A stretch of 64,000 nt of DNA from DAISKN01 sp963716925 (GCA_963716925.1 CAVQUX010000010.1:930001-994000), one strand, 5' to 3'; shown: positions 1 to 10,987, numbered from the stretch's first letter. Translations and numbers: made by a program. Notes: generated by a model from the sequence alone, not told the origin.

Positions 1-868
1 GAGCAGGTATTCACGGGATCGGTCGAGACCTGTGCCATCATCGCGACGACGGCGCTCGAGTCGACGCCCCCCGAGAGAAACGCTCCGAGCGGAACCTCGG
101 ACATGAGGTGGCTCGCGACCGCGGCTCTCAAGCGCAGAACGAGCTCGTCTGCGAGCTCCGCTTCCGGGGCGCCGTGGCGGCGGTCGAAGACCACGTCCCA
201 GTAGCGGCGCTGCTCGAGTGGACGGCCGGCCTCGATCGTGACCGTGTGCCCCGGAGCGAGTTTCCGGACGCCGCGAAAGATGCTTCTCGGCTCCGCCACG
301 TAGCCGTAGGCGAAGAACTCCTCGACCGCCGCGGGGTCGATGGTGCGCGTCGAGGCCGGGATGCGCCAGAAGCGCCTTGAGCTCCGATCCGAAGAGAACC
401 TGCCCGTTCTCGAGCTCGGCGTAGTAGAGCGGCTTGATCCCGATCCGGTCCCGCGCGAGAAACCCCTTGCCGCGGTTTCGATCCCAGAGGGCGAAGGCGA
501 ACATGCCGTTGAACCGCTCGACGGAGGCCTCGCCCCACTCCTCCCAGGCGTGAACGACGACCTCGGTATCGCAATGCGTGCGGAAGACGTGCCCGCACGA
601 GCGCAGCTCGTCCACGAGGCCCCGATAGTTGTAGATCTCGCCGTTGTAGACGAGCGCTACCGAGCCGTCTTCGTTGTAGATAGGCTGCCGCCCTCCGGCG
701 ACGTCGATGATCGAAAGCCTGCCGGTGCGCGAGCCCGACTCCGGGCTCGACGTGGAGTCCCTCGCCGTCCGGTCCCCGGTGCCGGATCGAGTCCCGCATC
801 GCGACGAGCAGCGCCTCGTCGATGGGACGCCGCTCGCGCAGGTCGAAGATACCGGCTATTCCGCACAT
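1..868 (-). CDS. Asparagine-synthetase-type glutamine amidotransferase of the XrtA locus (partial, frame-broken)
   Basis: The N-terminus is a class II glutamine amidotransferase: MCGIAGIFD (nucleophile Cys2) followed by SIRHRGPDGEG. In the shifted frames NGEIYNYRG, FNGMFAFALWD, ARDRIGIKPLYY and, near the left edge, GAFLSGGVDSS (the ATP-pyrophosphatase loop) can be read. The C-terminal synthetase half lies beyond base 1. Two frame breaks occur, near 715 (one extra C in CACCGGCAGG) and near 345 (one extra C in GACGCGCACC); correcting both restores continuous homology. The ATG at 868 overlaps the stop of the upstream glycosyltransferase by 13 bases, so the genes are probably co-translated. In XrtA loci this family is thought to amidate or aminate a sugar or precursor; the actual substrate is unknown. 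Confidence 0.85.
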
Positions 869-2040
869 CGCAGTTGTTTCCCCCGAAAAACGGCCGGTCT
901 TCGCGCGAGAAGGCCGTCGTAGACCTCTGAATAGCGCGCCATCATACCGTCGAGGCCGAACTCGCTTTCGGCGCGCGCGCGACCCGCGCGTCCCTGTTCC
1001 CGCCGCAGCCGCTCGTCATCGACGTAGCGAGCCAGAACCGCTGCGAGCATCTCCGGGTCCCGCGGCGGAACCAGGGTGCCGGTGACTCCGTTCTCCACCA
1101 GCTCGGCGTTTCCTCCCACGCCCGTGGCGACGACGGGAAGCCCGCTCGCCATGGCTTCGAGGATGGTGTTCGAGATTCCTTCCACCCGGGAGGAAAGCGC
1201 GAACAGGTCGACCGAATGCAGCACCGACGCCACGTCGTCCCGCTCTCCCACGAGCCAGGCGTGCCGGTCGGCATCGGCCTCGCTCAGCACCCGGCGCACG
1301 TCCTCGAGCAGAGGGCCGTCGCCCACCAGGACGAGGCAGGCCTTGGAGCCATACCCTCTTTGGACGAGGCGCACGAACGCTCTCGCGAGGGTCACCGGGT
1401 CCTTCACTTCTTGCATCCGCGTGACCGAGCCGATGACCACTCTCCCGGACGGGTCGAATGGGGCACCCGCGAAAAAGGAACCATCCCTCGCCTCGGGACG
1501 AAACCTATCGAGGTCGACTCCGTTCATGATGCGGACGACTTTCGCCGCCGGGATGCCCACGGTTCCCAGGAGATACCGCTCCAGGTCACGGGAGAGAGCG
1601 ATGAAACGATGGACGAGCGGAGAGAGCGTCTTCCGCAGACAGCCGGTAGCGCCGGACGGTCCCGTCCGGGTCCTGCACGTCGCGGCCGTGCTCTCCGTGG
1701 ACCCGATAGGGGACCATCGCCGCCGCGGCCGCGGCGACGGCCTCGATGGCCGCGAGGTTCCTCGTATGGACGACCGCCGGCCTCAGGCTGCGAAACGCCC
1801 GGAACAGGCGCGAATGGAGACCCAGGTCGTGACCGGGCTTCTTTCCGAGGTTGACGATGGGTACGTCGTCTCGAGAGATGCGCTTCGCAAAATCCGTGCT
1901 GTCGCGTGAGGCTCACGATCGGCGTGTCGATAGCGATCGGCCGGCAACCGGTTGATCAGGTTCACCAGACCGTTCTCCATCCCGCCGACGTCGAGCCGGT
2001 GGATGACGTGCGCGATGAGAGGGCGTCCGTCCACGGTCAT
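856..2040 (-). CDS. Glycosyltransferase family 4, exosortase-associated type (frame-broken)
   Basis: The N-terminus reads MTVDGRPLIAHVIHRLDVGG, a GT-B start with a donor-side glycine loop. The C-terminal Rossmann domain has VIGSVTRMQEVKD, LVLVGDGPLLEDV, FALSSRVEGISNTILEAMA and GLPVVATGVGGNAEL, typical of retaining GT4 enzymes. It resembles the sugar transferases that sit beside xrtA in PEP-CTERM loci. Frame breaks near 1903 and 1643 are each explained by one extra C and separate otherwise conserved sequence (VVHTRNLAAIEA, then LVHRFIALSRDLERYLLGT). The ATG at 2040 overlaps the inferred stop of xrtA as ATGA. It is probably cytoplasmic and adds a sugar to the lipid-linked precursor; donor and acceptor cannot be told from sequence. 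Confidence 0.85.
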
Positions 2041-3615
2041 CGCGACAGTTCCCCCAGGGTGGATTCGATCGCCGGAAACGCCGTTCGCGAGGAACTCCTC
2101 GAGCCGGGCTCGCGCCGATTCGTCGTCGTCTCGTTCCGTGAACACGATGATTCCCGCGGCGTAGGGCTGGCGCAACAGCAGCTTCTCGCCCGCTTCGATC
2201 GCCTTCGCCCAAACCGCGCTCGACGTGCGGTGGCCGGAGATCCAGTACCACCTCCAGACGAGGAGGCCCCCGCCGGGTCCGGTGAGAATCGCCTCGTCGA
2301 CGGCGAGCGGCACCGCCGGGAAGCGCGACCCCGCGGCTCTCGAGGCTCACTTGACGCCACGCGTCATCCTCGGGATGAGACGAGCAGGTTCGCGGAGCTC
2401 ACGAGCTCCGCGCCCTGGCGCTGCTCGGGATAGAGCGCGACGTGGAGGCCGACGCCGGAGTCCCCCGCCCGTAGAAGCCGACTCCGGTGAAGCTCGCGCC
2501 GACGTAGTGCGGCTCCCAGGCGAGATAGTTCGCCTGAGTACGTCCACTCCCCGGCACTCGCTGGAAACGCGAAACGCGACGCTGGAGCGAGATCGGCAGG
2601 TCCCGAGACTCGGCATAGCCCGCCCAAACGGGCCAGACGGCCGCCGCGAGGACCGCGGCGCAGGCAACGAAAACCGTCCTGTAGAGCGGCGACGGCCGCA
2701 CCTCCACGGGCTCGGCCGAAGCCTCTCGCTTCTCCGGCGCGTCGTCGTCGCTGAAGCGCGAGCCCACCCACAGGAGGAGGCACATCACGAAGGCGTAGAA
2801 GATCCAGCCGTAGATGAGATGGTCGACCCCCACGGCGAGCTGCATGTCGCTGGTATAGCCGATGAAGACGATCAAGTAGGCGCGAATCCAGTTGGCGACG
2901 ATCGGAACGACGATCGACAGACCGATGAAGAGCGCTCGCCGCGTCCAGCTCCGGTAGGTCAGGTACGCGAACACCAGGCCGATGGTGACGCAGGCGATGA
3001 GATACCGAAGCCCGCTGCAGGCTTCGACCACCGACCACTGGCTGTTCGGAAGCGTGAGGAGGTTCCCCTCCTGGAGCACGGGTACTCCCGAAACCCTGCA
3101 GAGCGGCGACGGCGAAGGCCGCGGTGTAGTCGATCATGTGCGGGATCAGCGCTTCTCCCACCGGCACCAGGAGCAGGAGATAACAAAGCGGGAAGAGAAT
3201 CCGCCGCGACGACGGATGGACCGACGATGGCCCAGACCATCAGGGGAATCGTAGCCACGGCGAAATACTGCTCGGCGACGAGGACCCCGCCGAGCCGCGC
3301 GGCAAGCCAGCCGACGCCCGCCAGAGCAATGGGAGCGATCGCTCTCGCATCGATCCTCGGTGTCATCTTCCGAAGCGCTTCCCGCTGAATCCAGACCAGG
3401 TACAGGCTGATCGGAAGAACGAAGTACCCGTGCACGTAGGTGTCGGAACGCGACCAGATCGCCACCATCGACCGGAACGTATCGAAGTAGACCAAGGCCA
3501 ACACTGTGAGCGCAAGAAGGAGGGCGGAAAGGCATCGCCTCCAACCAATCGTGGTGGAGTCCCTTACCGCCGCCGGTGGGCACTCGACGATCATTTTCGC
3601 GTCGGACGTATCCAT
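2037..3615 (-). CDS. xrtA: Exosortase A fused to an EpsI domain (multiple frame breaks)
   Basis: A polytopic membrane protein whose N-terminal hydrophobic segments lead to the exosortase core. The catalytic Cys is in VVEACSGLRYL, the conserved Arg in ANWIRAYLIVF and the conserved His in DHLIYGWIFYA, so the full Cys/Arg/His set is present. The C-terminal EpsI-like part runs from about PVWAGY through WRWYWISGHRTSS to GIIVFTERDDD. Exosortases act in the cytoplasmic membrane as transpeptidase-like processors of PEP-CTERM proteins; EpsI-type domains are linked to exopolysaccharide. At least five frame breaks occur (near 3210, 3090, 2470, 2330-2390 and 2050); those resolved are an extra G, for example GCGGCGGATT and CCTGGGGGAAC. 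With the last corrected the protein ends GELSR at 2037. No PEP-CTERM substrate gene is in the window. Confidence 0.88.
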
Positions 3616-3631
3616 CTATGTCCTTCTGCTT

Positions 3632-4706
3632 CTACCCCAGATTCCTCGCGAGGACGGGTCCGAGCCGGTTGGCAACGGCGATCGGGAGGCGCCGCCAGGC
3701 CTCGATCATCAGCCGGTACTTCGGGTTGTTCGGGCTCACGTTCGGGACGCTCTGCGCCTTCACCAGCCGATACTGGTACGGAAGCGGCTCGGGCTCGAAT
3801 CCCCAGTTCTTCTTGAAGCTGTAGGAGCCCGATCCCACTTTGCTTCGTCCATAGTCGAAGACGTGAATCCCGCGCTCGGCGGAACGTCTCATGAGCTCCC
3901 AGTACATGAAGTCGTTCGCCTTGAGCTCGCGCGCCTCGGCGGGGCCTCCGCCGTAGTAGGGCAGGACCTCGTCGCGGAAGTAGAAGCTCAGGACGCTCGA
4001 AACGACCCTTCCCGCATGCGTGACCGTCAGAACTTCGCAGCTCTCCCCGAACTCCTCCTTCAGAGCCTGGAAATAGCGCTTCGAGAGAACCGGCGTCCCG
4101 AGATTGCGCTGGCTCGCGGCAAAGGCCTCGAAGAACCGGTCGACGCCGTCGTCGATCGTGCTCTCGAGACCCGCCGCAATGCCCTTCCTGACCATCGCCC
4201 GCTGCTTCCGGGGAATCGCGTTCAGGTTCGCTTCGGGATCCGGATGGATGCGCCTTCCGGAACGTGACGTACAGGTCCTTCGTCGGCCAGTCGCTCCGGC
4301 GGACCGTTCGATTCCGCATCTCGAGGTGGTCGACCCCTAGTGAGATCGCGAGCCTCTCCGCCTCGTCCTCCAGTGCCCTTCTCGCCTCTTCCGTCTTCGC
4401 CGCGACGCCCCCGTAGACGCAGAAGGGTGTGGAGACGAGGGCGTTTCCGAAGAGGTAGCTCCGGACATGGGCGAGGGGCAGGACCCCTTCGATGCCGCTC
4501 GCGGACTCCGCGTAGAGGTAAAACGTCGGGTGGCCGAGCACCTTCTCGATGACGCTCTTCCACCCCGTCAGATGGAAGAACGTCGCTTCCGGGCAGCTCT
4601 TGACGAACGCATCCCATCGTCCGCGGTCACTTTCCCCGAGGCTCCATAGGCGGACCTTGGAAGCGACCTCCGTGCCGTAGACCGTCTGGATGGGCGCGCT
4701 GCTCAC
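3632..4706 (-). CDS. FemAB-related peptidyl/acyl transferase, XrtA-associated
   Basis: Two GNAT-like halves of the FemAB fold are visible: an N-terminal part with GRWDAFVKSCPEATFFHLTGW and a C-terminal part with SFYFRDEVLPYYGGGPAEA and FDYGRSKVGSGSYSFKKNWGF. The KKNWGFEPEPLPYQY ending is typical of the XrtA/PEP-CTERM-associated FemAB family, which may attach an amino-acyl group to a glycan or lipid. The start is GTG at 4706, overlapping the deacetylase stop as GTGA. One frame break near 4240 coincides with a tandem GGAT-GGAT on the plus strand (4242-4249); removing one copy restores RKAHPDPEANL into RKQRAMVRKGI. It is the next gene after the deacetylase and precedes xrtA by 16 bases. Confidence 0.85.
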
Positions 4707-5557
4707 CTGGAACCCTCTCCGTTCAGGAACACGCGGTCCACCCGATCCCACCGGAAGTCGCCAAGAAGTCTCTCGAGACGCGACTCCATCCGGTCCAGGT
4801 TGAGGTAGTGACGGAACCGGGTCTTGAATCCCAGGTTCTCCGGGCGCGGCTGCTCCGGATCGAGCTCCCATGGATGAAAGTAGAAGACGCAGGCTCTCGA
4901 CTCCCGCTCGTTGATTCTCCGGATGAACCGCTCGAACAGAGCGTACGGCAGGAGCCGGAAGTAGCCTCCTCCCCCGCTCGGCCAGTTCATCCGGAGGATG
5001 CGGGCGGTCGAGATCGGGATCTCGAGGATCCCGGCTCCTCCCCGGTGCCGGAAGGGGAACCGTGGAGCTTCGGGCATACCGTAGAGATCGTGATAAATCG
5101 GGTAGATGCTCGAGGAGTAGAGATAGCCGGCCTGCTCCAGCTCGTCGGTGGCCCAGAGCGTGTCCCTTCCTATCGAGTAGCTTGGCGCTCGGTAGCCGCG
5201 AACAGGCTGTCCGCACAAATCCTCGAGGAGCTTCTTCGCGCGGGTCACGTCTTCGCGGAACTCCGCCGGGCTCTGGTGGTGGACCCGGGTGTGGGAGTAG
5301 CCGTGGCTCGCGACCTCGTGTCCAGCATCGGAGATCGAGCGGACGATGTTCGGGAACCGCTCTGCCACCCAGCCGAGGGTGAAGAACGTGGTCTTGACGG
5401 AGCGGCGCTCCATGAGCGCCAGGACTTTCTCCATGTTGCGCTCGAGGCGCCCGGGAAGCCGATCCCAATCCGCGCGATCGACGTGCCCCTCGAAGGCCGA
5501 GACCTGGAAGTAGTCCTCGACGTCGCAGCTCATCGCGTTGACGAGAGCGTCAGCCAC
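4703..5557 (-). CDS. Polysaccharide deacetylase, XrtA-associated (DUF3473 type)
   Basis: Intact 284-residue carbohydrate esterase family 4 protein. Motifs in order: SCDVEDYFQ with the catalytic/metal Asp, TTFFTLGWVAERFP, the metal-binding ASHGYSHTRVH, RGYRAPSYSIG, and a C-terminal FYFHPWELDPEQPR characteristic of the DUF3473 extension in XrtA loci. No signal peptide is seen, so it probably acts on a cytoplasmic or lipid-linked N-acetylated sugar. It overlaps wecB upstream (8 bases) and the FemAB gene downstream (4 bases), so the three are likely one transcriptional and translational unit. An epimerase making N-acetylated sugar next to a deacetylase suggests partially de-N-acetylated HexNAc residues (inference). 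Confidence 0.93.
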   Translation of the reverse strand: MADALVNAMSCDVEDYFQVSAFEGHVDRADWDRLPGRLERNMEKVLALMERRSVKTTFFTLGWVAERFPNIVRSISDAGHEVASHGYSHTRVHHQSPAEFREDVTRAKKLLEDLCGQPVRGYRAPSYSIGRDTLWATDELEQAGYLYSSSIYPIYHDLYGMPEAPRFPFRHRGGAGILEIPISTARILRMNWPSGGGGYFRLLPYALFERFIRRINERESRACVFYFHPWELDPEQPRPENLGFKTRFRHYLNLDRMESRLERLLGDFRWDRVDRVFLNGEGSR

Positions 5558-6693
5558 GGTTCTCGTCCTCCATCACCGCGTCGAGCTTTCCTTTTTTCTC
5601 CAGCCACGAGACGAGAACGTCCCGGATGCGCGTCGATGCCTTTCCGTCCCAGAGCTCCGGCCTTCGGCCGGACTTTCCACCCGTGGTGAGGATCGCGTCG
5701 ACCTCGCTTTCGATCCGCACGGGATCCCGTCCTACGATGGTGTTCGTTCCCTCGACGACGGTGATGGGCCGCTCGGTGTTCTCCCGCAGAGTCAGGCAGG
5801 GAACGCCGAGCGCCGTCGTCTCCTCCTGCATGCCGCCGGAGTCCGTCAGGACGAGCTTCGCGTCCTTCATGAGCCCGAGCATCTCGAGATAGCCGACGGG
5901 AGGCGTCAGACGGAGACTTTCGGGGCATTCGAACCCCAGATGCTCGAGCCTCGACGCCGTGCGAGGGTGCACGGGGAACACCAACGGAAGACGCTCGCTC
6001 ACGCGAACGAGCGTCGCCATCAGCGTCCGCAGCTGCTCGGGCTCATCGACGTTCGAAGGTCGATGAAGCGTAACCACCCCGTAGGCGGTTCCGTCCGGGA
6101 TCGGCTCCCGTCCCTGGGCCTCGAGCGTCCGGTTCACGGGAACGGCGCGATCCAGGTGGGACAGGAGGCTATCGATCATCACGTTCCCGACGAAATGAAT
6201 CCGCTCGTCGGAAACCCCCTCGCGCCGCAGGTTCTCCCGCGCCTCGCGCTCCGTCGTGAACAGGAGCTCGGAGAGCTGATCCGTCAGCACCCGGTTGATC
6301 TCTTCGGGCATCCCCCGGTCGAAGCTGCGCAGGCCGGCTTCGATATGGACCACCGGGACTTCCCTCTTCGCCGCGACGAGGGCGCAGGCGATCGTCGAGT
6401 TCACGTCTCCGACGACGACGACCGCGCTCGGGGCGAACCGCTCGAGAACCGGCTCGAACCGAATCATGATCTCCGCCGGTCTGGACCGCGTGGGTCGCCG
6501 ACCCCACCTCGAGATCGACGTCCGGCTCGGGAATCGAAAGCTGGCGGAAGAACGAATCGCTCATCGATTCGTCGTAGTGCTGGCCCGTATGGACTAGGGA
6601 AACACTCACGCCGGCCGCCCGCAGGCGATCCATCACCGGCGCGATCTTCATGAAGTTCGGCCGTGCGCCCACGACCGCGATAATGGAGCTCAA
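5550..6693 (-). CDS. wecB: UDP-N-acetylglucosamine 2-epimerase, non-hydrolysing
   Basis: Interconverts UDP-GlcNAc and UDP-ManNAc in the cytoplasm. Visible motifs are IIAVVGARPNFMKIAP at the N-terminus, VHTGQHYDE, VVVGDVNST, HIEAGLRSFDRGMPEEINR, GNVMIDSL, FPVHPRTA and LTDSGGMQEET, covering substrate and UDP-binding loops. Length after correction is about 380 residues, normal for WecB. One frame break near 6477 is an extra base in ACCGGCGGAG; correction gives HAVQTAEIMIRFEP. The start is uncertain: TTG at 6693 (LSSIIAVVG) fits homologues best, and the frame stays open to another TTG at 6726. It supplies an activated HexNAc to the polysaccharide locus. Confidence 0.88.
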
Positions 6694-6808
6694 ATATGAA
6701 CCGACCCGCCCCGACAAGAGGGCCAATAGATAACTGTTGGGCTAACGGAAACCGCGGTTGGGAGAGAGAGACGATAACACACCCGAGGGGGCCGGTGCAA
6801 GCTTGGAA
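6694..6808. other. Short intergenic gap between epimerase and decarboxylase genes
   Basis: About 115 bases between two leftward genes, including an A-rich patch near 6757-6780 (AGAGAGAGACGATAACAC on the plus strand). It is the longest break inside the left arm before the ligase cluster and the likeliest place for an internal promoter for the wecB-to-asnB block. I see no convincing -35/-10 pair or terminator stem. Confidence 0.3.
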
Positions 6809-8106
6809 CTAGGGTTCCCCGAGGAGATCGCGATAGGTGCCCCGGCGCCGGATCAGGCTTTGTTTTCCGTCACTTACGAGGACTTCCGGAGGCGCTGGGT
6901 GGCTCAGGAACCCGAGCGGGCTCGCGGACCTGCCGTAGGCGCCCGACTGTAGGACGCCGACGAGGTCCCCTACCTCGACCGGGGGCAATTCCACGTTCCG
7001 GGCGAGAACGTCGAGCGGCGTGCAGAGGGGTCCGACCACGTCCACGGCCTGGCGCGAAGCCTCGCCCAGACGGTTCAATACGGCAACGGGAAAGTTCCGT
7101 TTGATCACCTGCCCAAGGTTGCCCGACGCGGCGAGGTGGTGATTCATCCCCCCGTCAAGAATTGCGTAAGTCTTTCCTCTAGAGTTCTTTACATCCAAGA
7201 CTCTCGCAACGTACATGCCGGCGTCCCCTACGAGATAGCGCCCGGGCTCGACGATGAACCGGGTCGAAGCGAAGGGGTCGTCCAGGCCGGAGAGGAGATC
7301 GCGGACTTCGCTCCCGTAAGCCTCGAGGTCGAGCTCCTGATCCCCTTCGAAATAGGGAATCCCGAGCCCGCCTCCGAAGTCCACGGTCTCTAGCGGGCCT
7401 TTCAGCATCTTCGCGACGGTCCGCGCGAGGTCGATGCATTTCCGGTACTGCGCTCCAAGGACGGCGGCGTCGAGGATCTGGGTGCCGGCGAAGATATGGA
7501 CTCCGCCGACACGCACGCGAGGAGATGCTCTGTAGGGCCTCGACGACTCCCGCCACCTTCTCCTCGTCGACCCCGAAGGGCGCGGATTTTCCTCCCATGC
7601 GCATCGCCCCGCCCTGCACCTCGGAGCTCGGGTTGATGCGGACGGCGACCCGCGCGTCTTTCCCCAGGGCATCGCAAGCGGCGACGAGGCGGCGGGCCTC
7701 GTTCAGGGATTCGACGTGGATCTCGCCCCCTCCCGCGGTGAGGAACTCCCGGATCTCGGCGTCTTGCTTTCCCGGCCCGGCGAAGACGATCCGATTCGGC
7801 GGGACAGCCCGCGGCAAGGGCCTGGTAGAGCTCACCGCCGGAGGCGATCTCGAGGCCGCACCCGAGCGAGAGAAACGTCTTCACGATCGCGGAGTTCGGG
7901 TTCGCCTTGACGGAGTAATAGATCTCGACGCGCTCCGGAAGAGCGCGGCGGAGATTCGACCACTTCGACTTCAGTACCGAGGAGTCGTAGACGAAGAGCG
8001 GCGTACCATACTCCTCGGCAATACGAGAGATCGGAACTCCACCGATAGCGAGCTCCCCCCCGGATACTCCGAAATGCTTCTCGACGAGCTTCTCGGCGAG
8101 GCTCAA
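6809..8106 (-). CDS. PLP-dependent decarboxylase, exosortase A-associated (frame-broken)
   Basis: Fold-type III (alanine racemase/ornithine-DAP decarboxylase) enzyme. The PLP lysine is in VEIYYSVKANPN; FGGGLGIPYFEG binds the cofactor phosphate; FIVEPGRYLVG, VVGPLCTPLDVL (active-site Cys) and LQSGAYGRSASP (Tyr) complete the set. It matches the decarboxylase subfamily found next to an acyl-CoA ligase and ACP in exosortase A loci; its amino-acid substrate is not established. The start is TTG at 8106, overlapping the ligase stop as TTGA. Frame breaks near 7818 (extra T in GGGCTGTCCC) and near 7520 are compatible with single insertions. C-terminus ends RDLLGEP. Confidence 0.85.
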
Positions 8107-9681
8107 CGCGAGAGCCCCTCGCGGCGCCGGAGCTCGGGATAGTCGATCTTCCCGCTCCCGGTCTTCGGAAGGCTCGAGAGCGCCTCGACGCTTTTCGGCA
8201 CCATGTGCCGCGGCATTCTCTCGGCGCAGAACGCGATGAGCGCCTCGCCGTCGATCACGTCGCCGTCCTTGGGAACGACGAAGGCCTTGATCGACTGCCC
8301 GAGGATCTCGTCCGGAAGTCCGATGACCGCGGCGTCGCGCAGGCGCCCGCTCTGGAACAGCACCTGCTCCACCTCGGTCGGGCTGATGCGGAACCCCGAA
8401 GACTTGATCATCGCGTCCCTGCGCGCCACGAAGTAGAGGAAGCCCTCCGCGTCCGTTTTCACCAGATCGCCGGAGTAGACGACCTTCTCTTCTTGCCCGA
8501 GCTCGGGAGGAAGGTAGGGATGCGGACGCAGAACCTGCGCCGTGAGCTCGGGCTGCCCCCAATACCCCATGGAGACGGTCGGACCGCGGTGCACGAGCTC
8601 CCCCACCTCGCCGGCGGGAACCGGCTTTCCGCCTTCGTCCACCACGAGAATCTCGGTATCGGGAATGGCCTTCCCCATCGACGTTGGCCTGCGGTCGACT
8701 TCCTCTGGAGGAAGGTAGGTCGAGCGAAAAGCCTCGGTGAGCCCGTACATCAGGAAGACCTTCGTCGTCGGGAGGCTCTTGCGAAGCGCCGCGAGAACCG
8801 AAGGAGGCATCGCTCCACCGGTGTTCGAAATGTAGCGGAGGTGCGGATACTGGTTCTTGTGGAGGCCGGAGCTCGGCTGCGCCATGAGGCTCCAGAGAGG
8901 CGGCACCGCACCCATTCCCGTGATCTCCTCATCCACCAATGTCTTCACCAACTCACGTGCGAACACGAAGGGTTTTATGACGACCGTCGCCCCATGCTCC
9001 ATCGCCGTCATGAGCTGGTTCATCCCCGCATCGAAGCTGAAAGGAAGGGCGGCGAGCGTCCGGTCGGAGGCGCCGATCTCGAGGTAGGTCGAGACGATGC
9101 GGCTTCCCGCCATGATCTGGGCGTGATTGAGCATCACGCCTTTCGCCCGTCCCGTCGAGCCCGAAGTGTAGATAAGGGCGGCCAGGTCCTTCTCGATGGA
9201 CCACTCGCCCCAATCGGTTGGGACCGAAAACTCCGTCAGAGCTCCAAATCGCCTGGTCTCGCATCCAAGCTCGGGAAGAGCATCTTCGGTGCCGGCGACC
9301 ACGAAGTGGATCGTCTCGGTCGCGCTCAACGTTTCCTTCGTTCGATCGAGCCGCGCCTTGCTGGTGATAAGCCCTTTCATCCGGCAATCGTTCGCGATGT
9401 GCGCGACCTGATCCGGAAACAGCACTTCGTTGATGGGAACGAAGACACCGCCCGCTCGGCAAATCGACGAGAATGGAAAGCGCCTGGGCCACCGACGGCT
9501 CCATGTAGACGCCGATTCGGTCTCCCCGCTCCAGTCCGAGGTCGCGCAGCCCCGCGGCGAGCGCGCAGACGCGCTTCCACGCCTCTCGATAGCTCAGCCG
9601 CTCGTCGCCGCAAACCATTGCTTCCTTGTCGGGCGCGCGGCCGGCGCTCGAACGCAGCATGTGATGAACGAGAAAGTCCAT
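8103..9681 (-). CDS. Acyl-CoA ligase (AMP-forming), exosortase A-associated
   Basis: ANL superfamily adenylate-forming enzyme of about 525 residues. Motif A3 is LIYTSGSTGRAKGVML, A5 is MYGLTEAFRST, A7 is YSGDLVKTDAEGF, A8 includes RRDAMIKSSGFRISPTEVE and the catalytic A10 lysine is in LPKTGSGKIDYPEL. It activates a carboxylic acid as acyl-AMP, probably for transfer to the ACP encoded 9 bases upstream. One frame break near 9457 separates LSILVDLP from CRAGGVFVPINEVLFPDQV; a single insertion explains it. The stop overlaps the decarboxylase start. With the ACP, decarboxylase and GNAT it forms a compact acyl-activation module; the acid is unknown. Confidence 0.9.
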
Positions 9682-9690
9682 GGGAGTTCT

Positions 9691-9945
9691 TTAGCGACTC
9701 CCCTTCGCCGCCACCTTAGCCTCGACGAACGCGGCTATGGCTTCGATGCTCGCGAAGTTCTCGGGCACGAGCTCCTCGTCCTCGATGGGGATCCCGTGCT
9801 CGTCCTGAAGGAAGTTCACGAGCTCGAGGACGCCGAGCGAATCGAGGACTCCCTCCTCGAGGAGCTGGCTCGAGTCGTCGAGCTTCCGGGACTTCGCCAG
9901 TGGAAACTTGTCGTAGATGAATTTCCTGATTGTTTGTTTGTCCAT
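9691..9945 (-). CDS. Acyl carrier protein, exosortase A-associated
   Basis: 84-residue four-helix carrier protein. The phosphopantetheine attachment serine is Ser36 in VLDSLGVLELV, followed by the acidic recognition helix and a second acidic stretch GIPIEDEELVPENFAS. It is unlike a housekeeping fatty-acid ACP in context: no fab genes are nearby, and it sits between a GNAT gene and an acyl-CoA ligase. The likely role is to carry the acyl or amino-acyl group activated by the ligase to a transferase of the polysaccharide pathway. The ATG at 9945 is the only good start. Intact, in contrast to both neighbours. Confidence 0.9.
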   Translation of the reverse strand: MDKQTIRKFIYDKFPLAKSRKLDDSSQLLEEGVLDSLGVLELVNFLQDEHGIPIEDEELVPENFASIEAIAAFVEAKVAAKGSR

Positions 9946-9977
9946 GAATTCCCCTACACGTCGCTGTAGATCAATCT

Positions 9978-10987
9978 CTATCCCCGGTCATCAAGTGCCA
10001 GGGAGCGTTCGACTCCAGAACTCCCGCTCGCGGCGTAGACGACGAACGGTGCGCTGTCCCGGCGATGAAATCCCAGATTCTCGAACGCACCTATCCAGGG
10101 ATGCTGGTCCGAGATCGAGACCGTCACGCTCACGGCGTGCCGGGAACGAGCGATGTCGATGACCTCGAGCACGAGCTCCCGCAGGACCGCCGTATCCTCT
10201 ATGGCGAAAACATCCACAGATATGGACGTCTTCCGTCGTCGGGACGAAAGACGAGGAACCCTTCCTCACGCCGCGCCGCGTCGCGCCGTGAGGATCGATG
10301 CCGGTCCTCGCGGGTCCGCGCGATAGCGCCAGTTGAGATAGCCGGCGGATCGATCGGAGCGCGACCCCTCCCCTCGCTTCGACTCCCAGGCTCGATATCC
10401 TCGTCGAAATCTCCGTCCCGGAGCTCGACTTCGATCGAGGCGGTTTCGACGTCGAACCACGTCCCTCGAGGCCAGCACCTTGTTCCCCACCTCTCGCAGA
10501 CCCGTCGCCACGAAACCGCTCGCGATCCGATTCTCGATCATGCGATCGACCCGAAGGGGATAGACCAGCCTGACCATCTCTCCGCGCGGCTTCAGCCCCA
10601 TCCGGCCGTAGATCGCAGACATCGTCTTGCTCGGGAAAGTCGTACCAGAGGTCCACGTCGGCCGCTGTCCACCCGCTCACAGATCACCTGCTGCAGCGCA
10701 ATCGCTGGCCCCAAGCTCCGGTGCCTCTTGACGATGCAGAAATCTCCAAGTACCCAAGCTTCCAAGGCGCGTCCATCGAGACAGACTCTTCGCCGAAACG
10801 CGCTCGATATGCCCACCGTCTCATCTCCGGATTCGAGCAACCAGGCATCCGCAGCACCCAAGGGGCTTTCGATATAGAGCCAGTCGAACTTTCGCTTATC
10901 CTTCCATCCAGCGAAGTGCTCGACAAGAATCGCGAGCATCGAATCACGATCTGCTTCGAGGTCGGCCGGCCGAATTGCATAGTCCAT
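9978..10987 (-). CDS. GNAT-family N-acyltransferase of the exosortase locus (several frame breaks)
   Basis: The N-terminus reads MDYAIRPADLEADRDSMLAILVEHF, then KFDWLYIESPLG and WVLGDFCIVKRHRSLGPAIALQQ, which resembles the acetyl-CoA-binding region of GNAT proteins. After breaks, YGRMGLKPRGEMVRLVYPL, YLNWRYRADP and ISDQHPWIGAFENLGFH continue the protein. It is a paralogue of the gene at 15026-16103: both have IRPADLE, the NWRY(R/L)xDP motif and similar domain order. At least three frame breaks (about 10675, 10445 and 10240) are needed. The start at ATG 10987 is preferred over an upstream TTG at 11059. Its place beside the ACP suggests it may use an ACP-bound acyl donor (inference). Confidence 0.7.
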
